DNA of 64,000 bases from Diplocarpon mali (lineage: Eukaryota; Ascomycota; Leotiomycetes; Helotiales; Drepanopezizaceae). The position numbers were made by a program, and so were the translations under genes. The notes under the pieces are model-generated. The model saw only the letters and a program-made list of their open reading frames with translations. It was not told where the DNA came from and searched no databases. Positions 56,963 through 64,000 of this stretch are shown here, one piece after another (the first letter of the stretch is position 1; the number at the start of each line of letters is the position of its first letter). The stretch spans positions 7,774 through 71,773 of the forward strand of contig JAENRP010000039.1 in assembly GCA_024741835.1 (NCBI GenBank), written 5' to 3'.

Positions 56963-58468
56963 CTAATATCCACTATCCCAAACCTCTCCTTCGCTCTTGA
57001 TCATTTCCAGTACCGGTGTTCGGCCCTCGGCTTTCTTTTTCGCCTTGCGATCCTCTTTGGTCACTAGACGCGGCGTGATAGGCGTCACGGGCGAGAAAGG
57101 TTGATAAGGACTGTACGGCACGGCGCCGGCGCTCCAGGGCGTCTTCAGGCCGCCTGTTTGAGGTCCATTGGAAGGAAGTTTCCTCTCTAAAACGGTGGTC
57201 TTAGTCGTAGCCACGAACGAGGGAGATTGGAGGGGTGGCTCGAAGGAGCGGAAAGGAAGCGCTCGTGTCGATGGGCTATTGGTGGAAGGTTGGCAGGATA
57301 TCTGGAGGTCGCGTGGTTTGGACGCTGGAAGGAAGAGGGGTGTCTGTGATGTTGCAGAGGTAGCCGAAGCCGGGTCGTTGCGATTGGATGAGCCTTGAGT
57401 TTGGATTGATGTCTGGGACAGGCTCGAGGCATGTCGCGGGTTAGGTCCGCGAGGTGACAATTGCTCTGCGAGGCAACGATTTTGAGAGGCGTCAGACGTA
57501 TTGCGGGAATGGGTGTATGGGACCTGGTCATTGGGAACTGGCGGTGGTGGTGGTGGGGTGTAGTAGCGAGGAGTGAAAGATTCTTCGTCTGGTGTATTGT
57601 TTGCTGCAAATATAGCCGAGACTGGAGTAGGTATCGGTGACGAGATTCGCATTCCTCGGATTCCCTTACGTCTAGGCGATTTGAGGGAAGAAATAATGGA
57701 CGAAGTTCGAGAGTGTGTCCTCTCTGACTTTGCTTCGTCTAGATCGAGAGTTGCAGGACGAGCTTTCTCCCCCTTTTTGAAGAACTTGCTTTGACGCGCA
57801 GGCGGACTCGTTGGTACTGGGCCTTTAGCCTGCAGCTGCGCAGGAAGAGGCATTTCCTTCGGTATCACACCATTGGCCTTGGCCTCCTCCTGCTCCATGA
57901 CATGGGCATATATGTCCTCCAAGTCTCGTTGCAACATTTCGCGGTCTGCCTCAACGATCCTGGTATCGACGTATGGGTCCTCGAGTCCCAAGGGTGTCGT
58001 GGGCGATCTATTGGCGCTGGGAAAGATGTATGGGTTCTTCGCATCTGTATCCGGGGAAGGCCACGAAAAGTTCCTTGGGCCTGTTGACGCGCCGGGCGAG
58101 ACGGGTGAGGCCTCAAAGGTTGGGGTCTTCGGAAAGGTGCTTTCTACCATCTCTATGTCAAGGACTCGGGAAGAAGTCTGTACTCGATTGCGTAATCTGC
58201 GACCAAGGACCGTGAGCAGGATCCCAAAGATGCAGACACAGACCAAGTACGATCCGAATATGGCGCCGACTTGTGCTGGGATAAGCGATTTGTCCCTCGA
58301 CGCTCCGGCTGACAGCGGAGGTCCGTCTTCTGGGGAGGGTGCTGGATCCCAGTAGATGTTCAGCGGGTTGCTTTTCGGGATATCGTAGAGGATGTTCGCG
58401 GCACTTATAGATGCGAGGAAGAGCACGATCGCTTGGGCTTTGATCGTTGTATCGCTTCCTCTTTGCAT
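56963..58468 (-). CDS. Fungal membrane protein with long disordered tail, function unknown
   Basis: A single uninterrupted ORF of 501 aa from an ATG at 58468. The first hydrophobic segment (IVLFLASISAANIL, residues ~14-27) may be a signal peptide or anchor. It is followed by a short luminal-type Pro/Ser stretch, then one clear transmembrane helix (VGAIFGSYLVCVCIFGILLT, about 67-86) and a basic flank RRLRNR. The remaining ~400 residues are Pro/Ser/Thr-rich and probably cytosolic, with YYTPPPPPPVPND and many SP/TP sites (possible kinase targets). A short helical block LEDIYAHVMEQEEAKANGV and a conserved-looking basic end (TKEDRKAKKKAEGRTPVLEM) are present. Type I single-pass topology is inferred. 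I know of such proteins only as uncharacterised fungal ORFs. Confidence 0.85.
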   Translation of the reverse strand: MQRGSDTTIKAQAIVLFLASISAANILYDIPKSNPLNIYWDPAPSPEDGPPLSAGASRDKSLIPAQVGAIFGSYLVCVCIFGILLTVLGRRLRNRVQTSSRVLDIEMVESTFPKTPTFEASPVSPGASTGPRNFSWPSPDTDAKNPYIFPSANRSPTTPLGLEDPYVDTRIVEADREMLQRDLEDIYAHVMEQEEAKANGVIPKEMPLPAQLQAKGPVPTSPPARQSKFFKKGEKARPATLDLDEAKSERTHSRTSSIISSLKSPRRKGIRGMRISSPIPTPVSAIFAANNTPDEESFTPRYYTPPPPPPVPNDQVPYTHSRNTSDASQNRCLAEQLSPRGPNPRHASSLSQTSIQTQGSSNRNDPASATSATSQTPLFLPASKPRDLQISCQPSTNSPSTRALPFRSFEPPLQSPSFVATTKTTVLERKLPSNGPQTGGLKTPWSAGAVPYSPYQPFSPVTPITPRLVTKEDRKAKKKAEGRTPVLEMIKSEGEVWDSGY

Positions 58469-60544
58469 GATGCCTCTCAGCTATCGTGGGATTGAAACAA
58501 GAATGGCTCTATGTAGCGTTGGTCACCACAGAGCGAAACGTATCGCGAGGCAGATCCGATATGGGACTAATCATCTCTGAATTTTGAGCGGTGACGGTAT
58601 GAGTTGTGTGTTATGTGGTATGATATGACGGGAGAGGACATGGATAGGATCGCAGCATCGAGTCGAGTCGAGTCGAGTTCGGTGGGCGGGTACAGGCCCG
58701 GACGGCCGACTATTGGACGACCTCATGATGGAGATTCCGAAGCTCGTTCTGGGTGCAGGCTGGGCCAGGGAATTGGTCAGAAGAGCTGCAGCATGGGCGG
58801 AATAGCGCGCGGCGTTGTGATTGTGACGAGATGGATTATGGGTGACGAAGTCTTCGGCTTGCACTTCGAGCTGCAGGTTGTTGCAGAGGGCAGCGTGGTG
58901 TTGATGTTGGTGGTTGGCTGGCGATCTGCGACTTAAGCGCCGGCTTTCGTTTTCGCGCCCAGATTGGCTGGGGATCCCAAGCCCGGTCTGGGGAGTGTGC
59001 ATTGCCAGAATATCTCAGCACCGGCAATCAACATCCTGTGCTATGGATACTTGTGTGAGCGCCCGCCGCCGGAATTGATCAGAGTATATGACTGTAAGGG
59101 GGACAAGGTTACGTATCTATGGAACGTTCCGTTCCTTTGGGAGATGATCTCTCGACAGTATTCCAACTATCTGGGGATCTGATACTCCATCCTGCCCGTC
59201 ACGTGTCTCCGGCAGGGAGCCCTCTGCGGTTGCTATCTTGCTTTTGACATCTTTCACAGGTCACTTCCTGTGAATCCGAACGCCTCATGCCGGTGCCAGC
59301 AGAGCGAGTTTGACCGTGATGAAGTCGACCAGAGAAGCATTACGAACTCTAACTCACCGGATACCCTGGGTGGCCCCTTACAGTCCATATCTCCAAGCCC
59401 AGTTCCGAGGCATGTTCTATGGTATGGAACTTGACTCTGATGGGGCAATACAGGTGGGTAGAAGTCCATGCGATCTTGGGACCTAATAAATGGTAAGCAA
59501 ATTGAAAAGTCTCCGAGAGTTTCTACGACACGGCTTACGATTCGGGCAGGGAGGGAGTCTTCTGATCATCTGTTACTGACTGTATCTCAAGCATTGGCAT
59601 AACCGGTTGGTTGGTTGGCCCTCGACGTCGTCAACATTCGCTACATTTGATTCAGCTATCGGGATCCCTCCGATGGCTGCCTTTCATTGGACAAGTCTCG
59701 AACAGTACTAAAAGTATATTTCCAGAGACTTGGGCATTCGGCAGATGATTGAACGGATTATTACAAGCCGTTTGACGATCTGTCTTATGGAGTAGCCGTG
59801 CGAAGCGATCGAGATTGGTTGAAAATAGGGGACGCGCATGTTTACTCGTTTGGCGAGGATTAATCCGAGTCAAATCCCCCATGGAAGATCTCACACGACC
59901 CGAATGTGATTTATCCTGCCGATTACCGCCAGTGACTGATCTACCACAGTAGTTGTGTTAGAAATTGGCTTCAGTTGGCAGGAACATTGTGGCATTTTGC
60001 GTCGTCTGTACATCATCTTTGCCTTTGACTCCAATAATTAAAAGTAGGTTACTGCAAGTAGTATGCTTGAGATCGTACTACAAGTGAGCTCAGAAGAACG
60101 AGAAGCCTAAGCTCCTGCAGCGACTACGAGCATGACCTGGGATATTTCATGCCACTCGGCATTTCCCAAAGTCCTCTGGGGTTCAAACCCTTTGTTTCAA
60201 TGATGCTCAAATCTGGATGGCACGATGCCCAAATCCAGGTGTCAGTTTCCATTTGCCGCTGCCTGACCAAACAACTCATCAGTCTGCTTGGTACCATGGA
60301 TTCTAAGGGGCTTGAAAATTGTTCCTTGCAATTTGTACTATGAGCAGACGCCCTTAAGTTTTCTATCCCTAACAGTGGCCGTGGTCTCTTCCTACTCCAA
60401 TATGGCAGCTTCAAGATCCAGAAACGCTACTCCAGGTACGCAGTCGTGGCCGTGGTATCTTCGCGCATTTTCACGATGAAAAACGAACTCCTGATCAAAG
60501 CAGAAGCTAAATCAAATATTCTCGTACTGTCCTTTCAGTCTCTG
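58469..60544. other. Intergenic, no supported gene
   Basis: About 2.1 kb. It contains the promoter of the 56.96-58.47 kb gene and a GAGTC pentamer repeat at about 58,660. Several ~100-codon frames overlap on both strands and none shows known motifs. Confidence 0.4.
58659..58679. repeat. GAGTC pentamer microsatellite
   Basis: Four tandem CGAGT units near 58,660-58,678. Confidence 0.8.
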
Positions 60545-62144
60545 TCAGCACGTCGATCTCGTTGGCGAAGCCGAGTGGTGAGAGTCTTTTTCATCCTTGA
60601 AAACTGTATGCATGCCTTGGGCTTCAGCTCTTTTGCCGCGATCGTTATACGGCAGATCGACTTCATGGCTACTGTCCTGCATTTCCTCGTCCGATTTCAC
60701 TTCTGTCGTGTCCCCTGTCGAGATCTGTTGATCTGCTGGACCTCGGTCTCGCGACTCCATAATCTCCATCATCGCATCGATCGGGTGTTGGTTCCTGGTT
60801 CCTGGTTCTGTTCGGCGTTGTCTATAGGAGCCGCTCATGACAGGTCCCGGTCCTGAAGCTGCAATGTGTCCGATGAGCCCGACCTGGTCAAACTCTTCGG
60901 GCTCCTCGAATTCCGAATCTATCTCATCCACAAGATTCCTCAGCTGTACGATGATTCTCTTCATGAACCCGACGTCGTCGTCTTGGAATTTTCCTCTGTA
61001 GATCTCCTGCTGGTTGCTCTCCTCGATGAGCTTCGTGTACACAATGCTGTAAGTAAAAGCCTGACCTCTCAAGGTTGCAGCTTCTCGCTGGCCATTGTAA
61101 TCATCCCAATACAGATCCCGATTATCCCAATGCACGAGAACGGCGTTTGTGAGTCTCCACAGGAACTTTAGCAAAACCCTTGGCTCTTGATGCAGAGCGT
61201 CCCAGATTCTAGGACGTGCGTAGTTGATGTTTCTCTGCGCATTGCAAACGTCAGCTCATGTATACACAACACATCTTTCATCCTAAAAAGATAGAGCATA
61301 CGTAAGCTTCATCATCTATGAATGGATACCCGGCGAACACTTTCTGGAGGCTTCCTGTTCTGTATCTGTAACTTCCAGTCACGATTCTCTCCACCTCCCA
61401 GTTGATGAAGAGGTTCAAGTGGTCTGGGAAAGGACCTGTACCATGTTAGTCATGGAGAGCTTGTACTGAACGGCTTGACTTACATTTGAAGACCTTATGC
61501 TCGAAGCGCGACACACACGGACAGAAGGAGTCTGGAGCCTGCGTAATCTGGACGTCGCTAAACTTTTGGACTGGCGGGTCGTCGGCATTGAAATTCATCC
61601 TGGCCCAAGGTAAAGGCCAGTGCGAATGCCTCGCTTTCTCGGATAGTGAATGGTTGGAGCCGCGGAAGTCTATAGCATTGGCAGGGTTTTTTCGGGGGCG
61701 ACGATGCCTGCTTAGGCTCGAGGAGGCTCGAGGAGTAATTCGCTGCTTCTGGGAGCTTCGGCAGACCGGACTCGAGAACGGTTGCGCACGGAGAAAACTC
61801 AACTGAGAATTTCGGTCTTTCGCTACCGGTGGGTTTGAGCGGATCTGCAAAACTGGACGTTCCTCGCGAGCGTGATGGTCGACGGTGTTTATATGGACCA
61901 GCGTAGAGTCTGGGCCGCCGCAAGATGTTCGGTGATCGATCGCGTTCTCAAAGAAACTCGCTGGCAGATGATCTTCTCGAGGTGTTTGGCGATTCTTGGG
62001 CCCTTCGGAGATCCGTGTGGGAAGAGAGACATTACGAGAGCTTTGAAGATCAACTACTTTTGCGGGGATTGGCGAGAGTGATGAGCTTGCGATTGATCTC
62101 GCATTGACGCATCTTTTCTGGCCTTTCAATGATACTCTCTTCAT
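60545..62144 (-). CDS. Conserved fungal protein of unknown function
   Basis: Exons are 62144-61484, 61435-61302 and 61234-60545, with introns of 48 and 67 nt, giving 1,485 nt or 494 aa with the first ATG. The best-looking part spans the exon joins: NADDPPVQKFSDVQITQAPD, RFEHKVFKCPFPDHLNLFIN, WEVERIVTGSYRYRTGSLQK, VFAGYPFIDDEAYRNINYAR, PRIWDALHQEPRVLLKFLWR and LTNAVLVHWDNRDLYWDDYN. The C-terminus is acidic and disordered (EVKSDEEMQDSSHEVD). The first ~180 residues are Arg/Ser/Pro-rich and uncertain: another minus-strand frame is open at 61,923-61,558 and has an equally plausible texture, so the true N-terminus may start lower or use another intron. No family is recognised. Confidence 0.7.
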
Positions 62145-62680
62145 CTTTAACTTTGGGGGGGCTCAATTTCAGAGAGCGCTCTATTGTTTGGTACCGAGGC
62201 ATCTCTGTGGTGTTATGGGTTGGATTAGAATAAATAGTCTGCTGTCAGATATAATGGGCTGCGTCGCGTAATTTGGCGACGACGGGCTATTGAATGGCGC
62301 GTGGCGTGTAATTTTGTCATTGATAGAGTGAGGAAGGTGAATTTGCAAGTTAATGTTGCGAATTCACTGTCGAGAGTTGAGCTTGCGCTTTCTATTGGTC
62401 GGGCTTTGTTTACATAGACATTTTTCCTCATAACCGAGTGTCGCAGTATTTTCCCTGGGCGTTTTTGAAATTTCCAGCGTCCTAGTATACAGATACTACC
62501 CAGTAGTATATCTATTAAAATATCGCTCCTATTTTAATTATTTCACTACCATTATTAGAAGATATGTATTCTTCAACATTGCCCCTCTCGGCAGCCTCTA
62601 TGCCTCCGAAACCAAAGGGAATAAAGCACGGACAGCCACTTGCTATTTTGAATATTATCTTCTGTATTTCTTAATTGGAT
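62145..62680. other. Intergenic, A/T-rich toward its end
   Basis: Promoter side of the 60.5-62.1 kb gene. Nothing further was recognised. Confidence 0.4.
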
Positions 62681-62689
62681 AATATCTCA

Positions 62690-63362
62690 ATGATCCTCCC
62701 AGACTGCGATTTATGATCCAAGACCTATCAACTGTGCACTTCCCGACCCGGAAATTCTGTAGCAGAGAGAGCAAGCCGGGGATCATTGAGCCCAGCTCTA
62801 GCACCCCCCGTCCTTGGGGTCGAGTTCGTACACTTTCCAACTGTTCTCGACCCAGGAAGGACATCCTTGGCTTTGAATTCAAGCTCCCCTGCATCGATTC
62901 CGGGAAATGCTACGTAGTGGATTCCATCCTCTGACTGACTTACCACAATTGAACTGGTCTCTACCATATCCCCATCCAAATGCTGAGTTCCACGGAGCTA
63001 CGAAGCGTGACATCTCTTCTAGCTCATAATTCGAACTTCTGGGTGTACCTACCGAGTAAAGTAATCTGATCGCATCTAGAGAGTGTATCCTCAACCTTAA
63101 GCCCTCTGTACCTGGATCTTGTGGTAAGGGGTCATTTTCTCTTCTTATTCAGAGGAACCACCTTGCGTTCTGTAATAACATACAAGACTGCTGATCTGGT
63201 TGCAACACCTACATCACCACTTGAGCCAAGTCCAGAGCTGTCGGTACTTGGTGATTCGACAGTAGAATTTGCAGCAGGTGAAATCGAATATGTCATTATT
63301 ACACTGGTACCATACATCAATGCCGCGTTTGAATATCTCAGATAATCGACGTTTAATAACAT
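62690..63362 (-). CDS. Possible gene fragments, unknown
   Basis: The minus strand has an ATG frame 63362-63132 (NAALMYGTSVIMTYSISPA, then LYVITERKVVPLNKKRK and a stop). Downstream are blocks DPGTEGLRLRIHSLDAIRLL and NYELEEMSRFVAPWNSAFGW, then EDGIHYVAFPGIDAGELEF and KAKDVLPGSRTVGKCTN. GTAAGT and GTAGGT donors are visible between them. The texture suggests a multi-exon gene or relic, possibly a repeated beta-strand protein. I could not close a model, and I do not know a family. Confidence 0.25.
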
Positions 63363-63488
63363 CGAAATGCGATTACTGCGCTTAGATGAGGTGTAGTTCT
63401 GTCAGAAGCTTGAGATGTTGCAAGTTGTAGAGTTTTCCTTGCTTATCTGGAAAATTGTGTGACTGCTTCGGGCAATATTATACTGCTT

Positions 63489-63906
63489 CTATATTTCACA
63501 ATCTTTATAATTATTACGTATGGCCATTAATTCATAGACAGCAATGCCACTACATCTGATGAAGTTTCGATAGCGGGTATCTGAAAGCAAATCTCTTACT
63601 GTGATAATTGGGATGGCCTTAGCGACGGTGAGTGATAGTGAAGTAGTTTCACAGCTGCGGATTTGCCTGTTTCGTCTGTTTGGCAGCACTATTCTTGTAA
63701 TATTTTTGAATATCCAGCATCTGTTCTGCATCGATTTTACGACCCTCTCTTGGTGTATACAGGTCATCAGAATAGTACGCCGAATCAGTATCGAAGGGAA
63801 AGTCAAAAGAATTTCCTCTCACGAAAGACTTATCCACTAGGTAGCAAGTGTGTTCGAGCAGCTGAGCAGCTGAGCAAAGAACAGCGGGATTTCGGATTAT
63901 TTTCAT
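63489..63906 (-). CDS. Possible 3' end of an unknown gene
   Basis: A minus-strand ATG near 63,906 opens a frame to 63,649 (NPAVLCSAAQLLEHTCYLVD, SDDLYTPREGRKIDAEQMLD, QKYYKNSAAKQTKQANPQL, stop). A shifted frame continues 63,660-63,489 (TVAKAIPIITVRDLLSDTRY, RNFIRCSGIAVYELMAIRN). An intron or frameshift would be needed between them. The family is not recognised. Confidence 0.25.
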
Positions 63907-64000
63907 TATTTTCGCTAGCTGCAATATTCAAAAGCAAGCCCTATGGTGATATCAGATCTCTTAGCTGTCTAATCTTCAATGGAGATATACAATAACTCTC

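Noticed and set aside
60124..60414. 96-codon minus-strand ORF
   Set aside because: It starts at a non-ATG codon and has no motif or splice context.

Overview
This window reads as nuclear DNA of a filamentous ascomycete (Pezizomycotina; a Leotiomycete-like fungus is a guess from gene style, not proven). Protein genes are split by 44-214 nt introns with GTRNGT-type donors, RCTRAC-like branch points and YAG acceptors. Conserved fungal genes are present. The DNA alternates between GC-balanced gene islands and A/T-rich blocks of decayed repeats, in which the stop codons sit where Gln or Trp would be expected. That pattern is typical of repeat-induced point mutation (RIP).

Layout. 1-17.5 kb: an A/T-rich repeat block. 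It holds two tandem, related, unrecognised ~3.4 kb pseudo-ORFs on the minus strand, a Ty3/Gypsy element on the minus strand (gag, zinc knuckle, protease, RT, integrase, pol tail; ~14.75 down to 8.0 kb) and the 3' half of a different Gypsy element on the plus strand. Scattered through it are at least 14 copies of a ~27-bp imperfect palindrome that I do not recognise. 17.5-38.5 kb: a gene island with BPL1 (biotin-protein ligase), MGM101 (mtDNA maintenance) and an N-acetylglucosamine (GlcNAc) locus. That locus has a broken glucosamine-6-phosphate deaminase, an HXK3-type atypical hexokinase, a RON1-type NDT80 transcription factor and an NGS1/NAG3-type GH3-GNAT protein. 38.6-45.8 kb: decayed repeats and gene-poor DNA. 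45.9-52.7 kb: a second island with a cytochrome P450, L-galactonate dehydratase (D-galacturonate catabolism) and a polytopic membrane protein with a spermidine-synthase-like methyltransferase domain. 52.7-64 kb: remnants plus two fungal conserved proteins of unknown function (56.96-58.47 and 60.5-62.1 kb).

Gene models were built by hand from splice signals. BPL1, MGM101, HXK3, GH3-GNAT, P450, LGD1, the methyltransferase gene and the 60.5 kb gene all close in frame with whole-codon totals. RON1 closes too, but one acceptor is ambiguous. The GlcNAc locus is the functional centre of the window: kinase, transcription factor and sensor-like protein look intact, while the deaminase that completes catabolism has lost its active-site loop. 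The palindrome family is the most novel signal. Its consensus is stop-free in all six frames, and the reading frames of the host pseudo-ORFs run through most copies.
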